Of a stretch of DNA of 64,000 bases, positions 44,923 to 54,900 are shown piece by piece. The position numbers were made by a program, and so were the translations under genes. The stretch covers positions 802,501-866,500 of the forward strand of contig NZ_CP081002.1 in NCBI RefSeq assembly GCF_029590555.1, read 5' to 3'. This DNA is from Sphingobium sp. V4 (GTDB lineage Bacteria > Pseudomonadota > Alphaproteobacteria > Sphingomonadales > Sphingomonadaceae). The notes below the pieces were generated by a model that was given only the letters and a program-made list of their open reading frames with translations, was not told the DNA's origin and ran no database searches. The stretch's first letter is position 1, and every line of letters begins with the position of its first letter.

Positions 44923-47253
44923 ATGGCCTATCGCACAGCATCCGTATTGCTGCTCGCCAGTTCACTCGTCGCGATCGCAGCGCCGGGCGCCCATGCCCAG
45001 ACCGCGCCGCAGGTCAGCGACGATCCGGGTGGGCAGATTACCGTCACGGCACGTCGCCGCGAGGAAAGCGCGCAGACCGTTCCGGTTTCCGTCACCGCCT
45101 TCAATGAAGAGATGTTGCGCGAAAAGGCCGTGGTCAGCACCCAGGACCTGACCTACACGACGCCGGGCCTCAACGTCGCGCCGCAAACCTCGCGCGATAC
45201 CCCCAGCATCGTGATCCGCGGCCAGCGCCGCGCCACGGCAGGTGCGGCCGCGCCGTCGGTCGTCACCTATTTCGCCGACGTGCCGCTGCCCAATGAAGGC
45301 AGTATCGTGCCGACCTTCGACGTCGGATCGATCCAAGTGCTCAAAGGGCCGCAGGGCACGCTGTTCGGCCGCAATACCACGGGCGGCGCGCTGCTCCTCT
45401 ATCCGGTCGCCCCCGATTACGACTTTGGCGGCTATGGGCAGTTGACGCTCGGCTCCTATAATGAGCGGACTTTCGAAGGGGCAGTGAACATCCCGGTCGT
45501 TACGGACAAGGTGGCGCTGCGCCTTGCGGGGCAGGTTGCCCGTCGCGAAGGCTATACCAAGAATCACGGCGTTGGCGGCGATCTCGACGATCGTCACAAC
45601 AATGCCTTTCGTGGCTCGCTGCTGCTGGAACCGCTCGACGGCCTGAAGAATGTGACCGTGTTCGACTATTACAAGGCAAAGGAGAACGGCACCGCCACCA
45701 TCCTGAACGGCGTTTACCCCAACCCGGCCGTCGCCGGCGGCGGCAACGCCCGCACGGCAGTCAATGCCCCATATCTCGATTGTGGCGTTGCAGGGTGCGA
45801 CATCGACATCGCGTTGGCCGAACAGCAGGCGAATGGCGTGCGTGACGTATCGACCAGCATTGCGCCTCGCTCCAACCGGACCTTCTGGGGCGTCGCGAAC
45901 ACTACGACGCTGGATGTCGGCGCCGTCACCTTCAAGAATATCTTTGGCTATCGCAGCAGCAAGATCGACGCCGTTCGCGACATGGATGGCACCTATCTCC
46001 AGCTCAACGAAAGCCTGTCCAACACGGCCGTCGAGCAATATTCGAACGAGTTCCAGATCATGGGCAAGCTGTTCGCCGACAAGCTCGACTGGATCGTTGG
46101 GGCCTTCTATCTGAAGAACGATCCGACCGGAGTGAATGGCGGCGTAACCTATGCCGCGGTCATTCCGGGCCGCACCTTCACCTATAACGAGAATTACAAC
46201 AGTGCGACGAGCAAGGCGCTGTTTGGCCAGATCGGCTATGCCTTCGGAGGTTTTGCCGATGGCTTGCGTTTCAACGGCGGATTTCGCTACACTTGGGACA
46301 AGTCGTCGGGCTGTTCGGTGGCCGTGCTGTCCACGCTGGACCGCATCGGTCCGGATGCCTGCCAGGAGCGCGGTGGCAAGACAGGCGCCGAAAAGTCGAA
46401 GGCGCCCACTTGGACGCTGGGCTTCGACTATAAGGTGAATGAGGATATCTTCCTCTACATCACCAATCGTCGCGGTTACCGCGCGGCCGGATTCAACCAG
46501 AGCGGCCTGTCGTCCTATTTCGACGGCTTCGAAACCTTCAAGCCAGAGAAGGTCACCGACTATGAGGCAGGGATCAAGAGCAGCTGGCAGATTGGTGACG
46601 TAAAGGGGCGCTTCAACGTCGCAGCCTACACGAGCAAATACAGCAACATCCAGCGCTCGATCTTCCCCGGTGCGAACTTCGACGGCGACAATGATCCATC
46701 GAACGATCCGGGCAACATGATCATCAATGCGGCGAAGGCGACGATCAAGGGAACCGAGTTCGACATCTCAGTGACGCCGGTCCGTGGCTTCAGCGTAACG
46801 GGTTTTGGCGCCTATACCGACGCCAAATATGATGAATACGCGGCGCCAGCGGCCTTTGTGCCGCTGCTCGGCACCAATCCCGTCAACAACAAATTTTCCT
46901 ACACGCCCAAATGGACGCTGGGGGCAGGCGCCCGCTACGCGCATGAACTGGGCGATTTCGCGGAACTGGTCATCAACGCCAACTGGTTCCACAGCAGCAA
47001 GGTCTGGTATGTCGAGCGGCCACTCGACACCAACGGCATCCAGAAGGCCTATGATACGGTCAATCTGAAGTTCGACCTGAACGACATCGAGGGACGGGGC
47101 ATCGACCTTGGCCTGTTTGTCCGGAATCTGTTCGACGTGACCTATGCTGCCGCCGGCGGCGTGGTGACGCCGTCCATTACGGCAACGTCGCTGGTCTATA
47201 ACGAGCCGCGTGTGATCGGCGTCCAGTTGCGCATGGCGATCGGCGCACGCTGA
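44923..47253 (+). CDS. TonB-dependent receptor
   Basis: A 776-residue outer-membrane receptor without an STN domain. The signal peptide (about 1-25, ending APGAHAQ) is followed by GGQITVTARRREESAQTVPV, where the TonB box region lies. The plug contains VLKGPQGTLFGRNTTGGALL and the barrel ends VIGVQLRMAIGAR. This is the iron-complex outermembrane recepter-like class abundant in sphingomonads, which also handles organic substrates. It is followed by a periplasmic amidohydrolase and a DAACS symporter in the same direction, so the imported ligand may be an amino-acid conjugate rather than iron. Confidence 0.9.
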   Translation: MAYRTASVLLLASSLVAIAAPGAHAQTAPQVSDDPGGQITVTARRREESAQTVPVSVTAFNEEMLREKAVVSTQDLTYTTPGLNVAPQTSRDTPSIVIRGQRRATAGAAAPSVVTYFADVPLPNEGSIVPTFDVGSIQVLKGPQGTLFGRNTTGGALLLYPVAPDYDFGGYGQLTLGSYNERTFEGAVNIPVVTDKVALRLAGQVARREGYTKNHGVGGDLDDRHNNAFRGSLLLEPLDGLKNVTVFDYYKAKENGTATILNGVYPNPAVAGGGNARTAVNAPYLDCGVAGCDIDIALAEQQANGVRDVSTSIAPRSNRTFWGVANTTTLDVGAVTFKNIFGYRSSKIDAVRDMDGTYLQLNESLSNTAVEQYSNEFQIMGKLFADKLDWIVGAFYLKNDPTGVNGGVTYAAVIPGRTFTYNENYNSATSKALFGQIGYAFGGFADGLRFNGGFRYTWDKSSGCSVAVLSTLDRIGPDACQERGGKTGAEKSKAPTWTLGFDYKVNEDIFLYITNRRGYRAAGFNQSGLSSYFDGFETFKPEKVTDYEAGIKSSWQIGDVKGRFNVAAYTSKYSNIQRSIFPGANFDGDNDPSNDPGNMIINAAKATIKGTEFDISVTPVRGFSVTGFGAYTDAKYDEYAAPAAFVPLLGTNPVNNKFSYTPKWTLGAGARYAHELGDFAELVINANWFHSSKVWYVERPLDTNGIQKAYDTVNLKFDLNDIEGRGIDLGLFVRNLFDVTYAAAGGVVTPSITATSLVYNEPRVIGVQLRMAIGAR

Positions 47254-47333
47254 CTTGCCTGTAAGGCCTGCATGGGGCTTTCCTGATGCAGGCCATCTTT
47301 TGTTTCGAAACAATATCAAAGGGGTGTGTGGCC

Positions 47334-48788
47334 ATGAAGACAGTTGCCTGGTCGTTGCTCAGCCTGCTTGCGGCAGGAGTTTCCGCTCCGGCGCTTGCCG
47401 GTCCACTTGCCGACAGTGATCGCATGGCGATCCTGGCGGATATCGATCTCGACACGCCCGCTCTAGAGAAGAATGCGCTTGCGATCTGGAACTATGCGGA
47501 GGTCGGCTTTCAGGAGACGAAGAGTTCCGCTTTGCTTCAGAAGGAACTGAAGGCGGCTGGCTTTGCGATCAATGCTGGCGTGGCGGGCATGCCGACCGCC
47601 TTCATCGCCAGCTTCGAGACGGGCGACGGCCCGGTCATCGGCATCCTTGCGGAGTTCGATGCATTGCCCGGTCTGCCCCAAGCGGCCGAGCCGGAGCGCA
47701 AGCCGATTGCCGGCATTGCAGGCCATGGTTGCGGCCATAATCTCTTCGGTGCGGCATCAGTGGAAGCTGCGATCGCGACCAAGAGATGGATGGTCGCGCA
47801 CGGCATCAAGGGCGAACTGCGCCTTTATGGTGCGCCTGCCGAGGAAGGCGGATCGGGCAAGGTCTTCCTCGTACGCGAGGGTTTGACCAAGGATGTGTCG
47901 GCGATGCTCCACTGGCATGCCGCCGACAGCAACAGCGCCTCGCAGGGACGAGCGCTTGCCAATATCAGCGGCAAGTTCCGCTTTCACGGTGTTGCAGCCC
48001 ACGCAGCCGCCGCGCCCGATCGCGGCCGCTCCGCACTGGATGGCGTGGAAGCGATGGACAATATGGTCAACATGATGCGCGAACATGTACCGCAGGACAC
48101 GCGCATCCACTATGTCATCACGGACGGCGGCAAGGCGCCCAATGTCGTGCCGGATACTGCCGAGGTCTATTATTATGTCCGCCATCCGGACCAGAAGATG
48201 GTGTCTGACATCATGGAGCGCGTAAAGAAGGCGGCGGAAGGCGCTGCGCTCGGGACGGGCACCACGGTAGAGTTCAACCAGGTCGGCGGTACGTTCGACC
48301 TGCTGCCCAACGACACGCTGGGCCATATTATGTACGATAATCTGAAGAGCCTGACCCTGCCGACCCATACGGCGGAAGAACAGGCCTTCATCAGCAAGAT
48401 CCAGTCGACCTTCCCCAAGGGGACGCGGATGGGCGACGGGTCGGTCGGTCCCTACACCAGCGGGCAGGTGTCGCCAGCATCGACCGACGTCGGCGATGTC
48501 AGTTATACGACGCCGACGGCGGGCATGGTCGCGGCGACCTGGGCGCCGGGCACGCCACCGCACAGTTGGCAGGCAGTGGCGGCAAGCGGTACCAGTGTCG
48601 GTCTGAAGGGCGCCGTCACGGCGGCGAAGACGATTGCACTGACTGCTGCCCAGCTGTTCCAAAGCCCCGACACTCTGGTCGAGGCGAAGGAGGAGCTGGA
48701 CAAGCGCCGGGGCGCCGACTTCGTCTATCGCTCCCTGCTCGGCGACAAGGCGCCATCGATCGATTATCGCAAGTCCGCACAAAACTGA
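47334..48788 (+). CDS. Exported M20 family amidohydrolase (AbgB/peptidase M20D-like)
   Basis: A 484-residue zinc amidohydrolase with a signal peptide (residues 1-22, ending SAPALA). Metal ligands and catalytic residues appear in GILAEFDALPGLPQ, GIAGHGCGHNLFGAAS, YGAPAEEGGSGKVFL and LHWHAADSN. The dimerisation domain follows (SGKFRFHGVAAHAAAAPDRG). Homologues such as AbgB cleave p-aminobenzoyl-glutamate, and M20D enzymes cleave N-acyl amino acids. Periplasmic location places it between the TonB receptor and the symporter. ATG 47334 is preferred for the signal peptide. Confidence 0.88.
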   Translation: MKTVAWSLLSLLAAGVSAPALAGPLADSDRMAILADIDLDTPALEKNALAIWNYAEVGFQETKSSALLQKELKAAGFAINAGVAGMPTAFIASFETGDGPVIGILAEFDALPGLPQAAEPERKPIAGIAGHGCGHNLFGAASVEAAIATKRWMVAHGIKGELRLYGAPAEEGGSGKVFLVREGLTKDVSAMLHWHAADSNSASQGRALANISGKFRFHGVAAHAAAAPDRGRSALDGVEAMDNMVNMMREHVPQDTRIHYVITDGGKAPNVVPDTAEVYYYVRHPDQKMVSDIMERVKKAAEGAALGTGTTVEFNQVGGTFDLLPNDTLGHIMYDNLKSLTLPTHTAEEQAFISKIQSTFPKGTRMGDGSVGPYTSGQVSPASTDVGDVSYTTPTAGMVAATWAPGTPPHSWQAVAASGTSVGLKGAVTAAKTIALTAAQLFQSPDTLVEAKEELDKRRGADFVYRSLLGDKAPSIDYRKSAQN

Positions 48789-48857
48789 TCTGCAACCGCG
48801 TCGGGCCATGCCCATTGCTGGCCCGGCGAATTGCAGTTTTCGTGAATTGGTGATCTC

Positions 48858-50243
48858 ATGAAATCCCGACTGACGGCCTTCATCCTCATCGGCATGGTCC
48901 TGGGGGTGCTAACCGGCTTTGTGGCCAATCTCTGGGTTGGGGGCGACGAAACGCTGGCGAAGGATGTAGCGGGCTATTTCCACCTTCTGGCCGACATCTT
49001 CCTGCACCTGATCAAGATGATCATCGCGCCGCTGGTCTTTTCCACGCTGGTCGCGGGCATCGCCCATATGGGCGACAGCGCGGCGCTGGGGCGGATCGGC
49101 GGGCGGGCACTGGCCTGGTTCATCATCGCCAGCCTGATCTCGCTGACGCTGGGCCTGATCTTCGTCAATTTCTTCGAGCCCGGCGCGGGCCTCAACCTGG
49201 TCCGGTCGGGCGCGGATTCGGGGGTGAGCACCGAGGCGCTCAACTTCCGCGACTTCATCCTGCATGTCTTCCCGACATCGATGGTGGGCGCGATGGCGGA
49301 AAATTCGATCCTCCAGATCGTCGTCTTCTCGCTGTTCGTCGGCGTCGCGCTGACCGCCATAGGCGACAAGGGCAAGCCGATCGTGACGGTGATCGAGGCG
49401 ATGGTCGAACTGATGCTGCAGGTGACGGGCTATGTGATGCGCGTCGCGCCCTTCGCGGTGTTCGGCGCGCTCGCTTCGTCCGTGACGGTGCAGGGTCTGG
49501 GCGTGCTCAAGACCTATGGCGCGCTGGTCGGCGAATTCTATATCGCCCTCCTCTGCCTGTGGGTGCTGCTGTTCTGCGCAGGAGCGATCTTCCTTGGCAA
49601 GCGGATGTTCAAGCTGCTCCGCTATGTCCGCGAACCGATCCTGATCGCCTTCTCGACCGCCTCGTCCGAAGCCGCCTATCCCAAGATGCTGGAGCAGCTC
49701 GACCGTTTCGGCATTCCGCGTCGCATCTACAGCTTCGTGCTGCCGCTGGGCTACAGCTTCAACCTGGATGGGTCGATGATGTACGCAACCTTCGCGACCA
49801 TCTTCATCGCCCAGGCCTATGGCATCGACCTGCCGATCGCGACGCAGATCACCATCCTGCTGGTGCTGATGGTGACCAGCAAGGGCATCGCCGCCGTACC
49901 GCGCGCGTCGCTGGTCGTCGTGGCCGCGACGCTGGGCCAGTTCGAACTCCCGGTCGAGGGCGTGGCCTTCATCCTGGCGGTCGACCATTTCATGGACATG
50001 GGCCGCACCGCCACCAACGTGCTGGGCAACGCGATCGCAACGTCGGTCATCACCAAATGGGAAGGTATGCTGGAGGTCGGCGCTCATACACCATCCGCAT
50101 GTGCACATGATCGTGCCAGGAAGTGGCATCTCGCTGGACGGCACGCGGTGGATATCGTCGCGCCACGCCTTCCTGCTGGCGGTGCGCGTACTGGGGGAAT
50201 TATTCCGCCGCCTGTTCCTCACCCGCCTGCTGGCGTCGTTTGA
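48858..50243 (+). CDS. DAACS family dicarboxylate/amino acid:cation symporter, C-terminus replaced
   Basis: A sodium- or proton-coupled transporter of the GltP/DctA family. Residues 1-409 show the family pattern: IKMIIAPLVFSTLVAGIAHMG, STASSEAAYPKMLEQLDR (substrate serines), GYSFNLDGSMMYATFATIF and DHFMDMGRTATNVLGNAIA. The normal short cytosolic tail after KWEGMLE is missing. From about 50085 the frame runs into an IS91 fragment and adds roughly 53 unrelated residues. All membrane segments seem present, so function may persist. It likely imports the amino acid released by the preceding amidohydrolase. Confidence 0.85.
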   Translation: MKSRLTAFILIGMVLGVLTGFVANLWVGGDETLAKDVAGYFHLLADIFLHLIKMIIAPLVFSTLVAGIAHMGDSAALGRIGGRALAWFIIASLISLTLGLIFVNFFEPGAGLNLVRSGADSGVSTEALNFRDFILHVFPTSMVGAMAENSILQIVVFSLFVGVALTAIGDKGKPIVTVIEAMVELMLQVTGYVMRVAPFAVFGALASSVTVQGLGVLKTYGALVGEFYIALLCLWVLLFCAGAIFLGKRMFKLLRYVREPILIAFSTASSEAAYPKMLEQLDRFGIPRRIYSFVLPLGYSFNLDGSMMYATFATIFIAQAYGIDLPIATQITILLVLMVTSKGIAAVPRASLVVVAATLGQFELPVEGVAFILAVDHFMDMGRTATNVLGNAIATSVITKWEGMLEVGAHTPSACAHDRARKWHLAGRHAVDIVAPRLPAGGARTGGIIPPPVPHPPAGVV

Positions 50244-50374
50244 TGCCGGCAGGCTGGGCTTCTTGGGCGCTCAGGCACATCTCGCTGCCCGCAAGGCGTT
50301 CCTCCTGCGCCATCTCTCGCCTATCCGGAAGAAGCGCTGGGTGGTCTATGCCAAGCCGCCCTTCGCTGGGCCGC
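50088..50374 (+). pseudogene. IS91 family transposase fragment
   Basis: A plus-strand stretch encoding HHPHVHMIVPGSGISLDGTR, LFRRLFLTRLLASFDAG and SPIRKKRWVVYAKPPFAGP. It corresponds to the HUH region of the transposase at 17951-18865 but differs at several positions, so it comes from another copy. It begins at the HUH motif, where it cuts the symporter gene, and ends where the ISL3 relic begins. Confidence 0.85.
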
Positions 50375-51212
50375 ATTCGGCATCATGGATTGGAAGTCGC
50401 CGATTGCCTTGCGCGCGGCTACCAGTTCAGGGACGTTCTCCTCGATTACCGCCACCAGGATCGCTTCGGATTTGGCAAGTCCATCCCACGCCGAGGTCAT
50501 CAGGCGCACAAGGACGCGCGCCGAGGGCGTGCGTGCGAGGCCACTTTGATTGGCCTTTTCGGCGAGACGGCGCCGTTGGGCCCATTGTGAGACGACACCG
50601 CTCTGACCGACAAAACCTTCCGCGCGCATCTCGCGCCAAAGCGCCAGGGCAGTGCGGGTGCCGTTATCCCATCGGTCGTTCAGCCATGGCAGCCAACTGT
50701 CCAGGAAGCTGGGTCGGGTGCGGAATACGTCCATTCGCTGACCGCGCAAAACATCGCGAACGAGCTTTCGGCTATGGCCGGTCTGCCGAACAATCTGCCG
50801 GATGGACGCTCCATTTTTCGTTAGTTCCCGGACGGCGTCATTGGTTGCCTGCCGACGGAGGTAGCCTTCATACTGGAGCTTTTCGGCATAGTGGCTGAGT
50901 CCGCCGAGCATACCGAGCCAGAACGCCGTCATCGAATTGCTCGCAAAAAATGCGTCGCCCGCAAATGACAGTGTCGCACCAAAAGCGGCGCGTCAGAATC
51001 TTCAGAAGGACGCGAAGACCACCAAGGGGAAGGTCCGACGGTCGGCGCACATATCGGCTTTGAACCCGCCGACATGTGCGCCCACAGTCGCGGCAAACCG
51101 CAAAAGTACAGCGTGAGCGCAGCAGGATTTGGACATCTTCCCCGACGCTCTGCACTGAGACAACTACAAAGCCTTCGGGTGCAAGGCTCGCGCGCTGAAA
51201 TCGACCGTGCAT
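50375..51212 (-). pseudogene. ISL3 family transposase relic with internal deletion
   Basis: On the minus strand the N-terminal zinc-binding domain is present (51212-50950: FAVCRDCGRTCRRVQSRYVR and RRFWCDTVICGRRIFCE). The C-terminal part follows directly in another frame (AEKLQYEGYLRRQATNDAVR, GHSRKLVRDVLRGQRMDVFR, SWLPWLNDRWDNGTRTALAL). The whole central DDE catalytic core is deleted between about 50885 and 50935. It is cut at its 3' end by the IS91 fragment. It cannot be functional. Confidence 0.75.
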
Positions 51213-51508
51213 GGCAGATACTCCCGATTAAGCTGCTGGAGCATACTCCTAACAGCAGCAAAAGTGAGTCAGAGCCAACTTTGCGCGCCGGTTGACAATG
51301 GTGCGCGCGATGAATTCGGAATCCGCATGCCGTGAAACAAAGATTTGAGGATTTCGAGTAGGGACGTTTCAAAGAGGAGAGAGTGAAGAGGTTGACATGG
51401 AGCCTGGGTTTTCTGTTCTGAAATTGGGTCAGGCTGATGGCGAGCAGCAACGCAGTCCCCCCTATCGATGAACTGGAAGAGATGATAGATTTCAAATCAT
51501 GAGCGGTG

Positions 51509-51946
51509 ATGAGTTTGAGCATAATGGAAAATTCTCAAAGTCGACGACAAGCGCCCACTCGGCTGCGGGATTGGCTGTGGCGGCCGTGGTATGCGAAGCT
51601 ATGGTGGAGCGCGGTGCCGACCTATTGGCTGGGCATGCTCGCAACCCTCAGGATTGATGCTCTAGCTGAAGTTTATCATTCGGCTGCCGGTGGATATCTG
51701 AACGTCTTGTTCTTCCCGCCGATGGTGGCGCTTGTTCTCTCGTTTGGTTTCTTGCGCAACAGACTGGCATCGTTGCCAGCCCAGGAGGACGGTGAATTTG
51801 ATGAGGACTCATTTTGGGAGCGAAGGAAATATGGGCCGTCAAGGTTGCCGAAAGAGGTTGATCCGCTGGATTCCGCGTCCGGGGCTCTATGGATCGGCAG
51901 CTCTTTGGACCCCCTTAACCCCGGCTATATCAATCGCGCTTCTTGA
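51509..51946 (+). CDS. Small membrane protein of unknown function
   Basis: A 145-residue protein with two predicted membrane helices at about residues 34-50 and 64-80 (WWSAVPTYWLGMLATLRI and YLNVLFFPPMVALVLSFGFL). A polar tail ends SLDPLNPGYINRAS. The final residues and the composition do not match a family I know. It converges on traG and overlaps its stop by 17 bases. It could be an entry-exclusion or accessory protein of the conjugation system, but that is only a guess from position. Confidence 0.55.
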   Translation: MSLSIMENSQSRRQAPTRLRDWLWRPWYAKLWWSAVPTYWLGMLATLRIDALAEVYHSAAGGYLNVLFFPPMVALVLSFGFLRNRLASLPAQEDGEFDEDSFWERRKYGPSRLPKEVDPLDSASGALWIGSSLDPLNPGYINRAS

Positions 51947-54900
51947 ATGACCCGTCGCCATCTGTTGGACCGTTAGCTAAGTCGGTCGAGAAGCGGCCGC
52001 TGTAGAGGAGCGAAGACTGCTCAAATGAAGTGACGGGGGCATTTATATCGGTCGTTCCACGCGCGCTGTCGGCATCTCCAAGATAGCGGTTTCGCAGGCC
52101 GTTGGCTCCAAGGATCTCTAAGGTAAGGCGATTTGTGAATGCCTCTGCCGGTTGGCCGGCCTTCGAAGCCGCGTACTCGGCGTTGGCGATAGCTTGCCGG
52201 ACATCGTAATTTACAATGCTGAGCTGACTGCTGGCGGCTTCGTTCGTGGTCCCGCTTTCCTGACTTGAAACGGCAAGAGATCCTCCAACTCGACCGCTGC
52301 CACTCCCGGAGCGATCTTTGCTAGATCCCCCGCCTGTGCTGATGGTTGTACCGGCGATTTCGCCTTGGGCCGTAATATTGAACACGTTCTGATCTTGAGC
52401 TGCCCTTCCGATCGAGCGCTCCCAACCCGTCTGCGCCATGATCGCCTGAACATCCCGCTGGAGGGTGTCAACGACCTGCGGTTTCAGGCGCCAATCGCCT
52501 TTACGATCCATCTCGAACCCGCCCTTGAGCCAGTTCGCCATCGCGGCGCGACCTTCGGCGCCACCGCCCATGAAATGCTCGATCGTGTCGGGCCCGGCCT
52601 GCTTGCCCGCTTCGAACCGCGTGCTGGTGTCGTTGCGCGCGGACTTCTCGAACCCAGCGCTGCTGGAGACGAGGAGGTCATTATGGGCGAGGCTGAAGCG
52701 GGCATGGCCGCCATTGGCAACCGCGCCAAGCTGACTTTCGTTGAGAAGGCCGGCCTGCCACATCTGAGCGGCGGTCGCCGGGGTAAGATTCATCCTGAAG
52801 TCGCCATTCTGGTCCATGGCGATCTGACGCTTGCTCATCTCGATGCCGTTGGCGCGAAGCAGGCCCTGCATGCGTGACAGACGCTCGCGCTCGACAATGC
52901 TGGTCATCCGGGCGTTGCGCGCCCGGTCGGCGATGCCGTCGGTGCCACCTTCCGCCATGTCGAGCTGATTGCCGCTGGCATCAGCCAGCGTCCGAATGAA
53001 ACTGTCGAGACGAGCCGCCTCGCGCGTCGACATGCCGGCGACCTCGGCGCCTTGTGCAAAGCCGAAATTCTCCGACTGGCGCCGCTGTTCGCCGATCCGG
53101 GCAGTGCTGCGGGTGCCGCCATGCCCGACCTCCTTCTGCGCGTCGAGTTTTCCAGAACGCTCGGCAAAGTCATAGCCGGCAGCTTCCCGGGTCCGCCCAT
53201 AAACGCTGGTACCTTCGCGTGCCGCTTCAGCCGTTGCGCCATCGGCCGTGCCAAGATCGGTCGCCGCCCGATAGGTTTCGAGAGCCTTGGTCACCTGGGC
53301 TTCATTGCGGCCCGTTGCGCGGGAGAGTTGCGTGATAGCGGAGGAGCGCGCTTCGCCGGAGAGGGCATTGATGAAGGCGATGCGGCGGCTCATCTCATCA
53401 ATGGGGAGGCCAAGCATAGCGGCAGCTTCGCGCTGACCTTCATTGCCGCCAGTGCGATGTGCCTGCTCGGTCGCGACGTTGCCCCGTTCCACCTGGGCGA
53501 CCCGGTCACCCGCATAATCGCGGCGACCTTCCATCGCCCCGACTTGCACCTGCGCTGCCGTCAGGTCATTGCGGAGCATCGTCTCCTGAGTGAAGCTATT
53601 GGCGATCAGTTTCGCGAACGTCGGATCGGCGCTGGCCTCGGCCACGACGCCGCTCGCTTTAAGTTCGGCATCTTGGTTCCCATAACCGGCCCGTTCAAAA
53701 TGCCGGGTGGCCTGCTGCATCATCATGCCATAGGCGCGGGTGTCACCAAACGCTCGCCACTGAACCAACCCCTGGGTGAAGGCGCCGAACGCCTTCTCGC
53801 CGGCCTCGCCCGCGCCAAAATAGCGGGTGCCGAGGGTCCGCAGCGCATCCTTGTCGGCAAAATTGTGGATGGCGCCGGTAGCCGCCGCCGCGCGAACCGC
53901 GCTGATCGTTGCCGGGTCACCCAAGTCCCGGCCATGAAGCGCGGGCGCAAGGCCGCCCATCTCGCGGGCGGCATCGAGCGCGCCAAGCCCCATCGCCGCG
54001 CCACCGGGCGCGCCAGTGCCATGGGATGCCGTGACCGCGCCCGCCGCGCCGAAGCCGCGATTGGCGCCGAAGCTCGACCGTTCCCCAAAATCTCCGAAGG
54101 TCGACGCTGCGCCACGGCGCGCGCCCGTGCCCATGGCCGAGGCCTGCGCCTCCAGCGCGGAGGCGAGGCCCTCGGAGGTGGACACGCCAGCGGCGGCAGC
54201 CGAGCCCTGCGCCTGGACGCCCAGCGAGCCGCCGGTGAAGGAGGAGAAGACATTGCCCGAAAAGCGGAAGACGGTGAACACGAACGCGCCGGCAAGGCCC
54301 GCCGCCGCCGTGCGGAAGCTCCCGAAGATGGCGAGCGCCTTCATCGCCGAGGAGGGGGCAAGCATCCAGGTCGTGGCCGCCACATGATTGGAGCGCATCT
54401 CGGCAAGGACCGCCATCGCTCGACCCAGCGTCAGCTGATAGATGCCGGCGTCGATGACGCCCCAGAGCGCCACGAACACGAAGAGGCCCAGCGCAAAGCT
54501 CGCGACCCGCAGGTTGATGGGGGTGAGAATGAACAGCAGCGCGATCGGCATCATGAACAGCATGATTCCGAACACCGTCGCCCGGATCGTGGGCATCCAT
54601 TCATTGGCGGTCGACATGGTGGCGAGACCACCCGCCACCACGGCGCGATTGGCCATCACCCGGGCGGCGGTCGCCGGGCTGTCCTCGAACAGAACGTCGC
54701 CCACGCTGTTGCCAAGCAGGATATTGGTGAAGAAGGTCTGGGCGGTGAGCGGCGTCTCCAGCATCATGTCGCCCATCTCGGCGAGGTTGCTGCGGCACCG
54801 TGCGAGCTGGTCGGCCTTGGCGATGTCATAGCCTGTGCGCTGACAGACCTGGGCGGAATAGTCCTCGAAGATCGTCGGGTCTGAGAGCCGATCGGCGATA

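Noticed and set aside
53052..54884. Long plus-strand frame inside traG
   Set aside because: It is rich in Arg/His/Gly as expected for the antisense of a high-GC gene, and has no recognisable domain.
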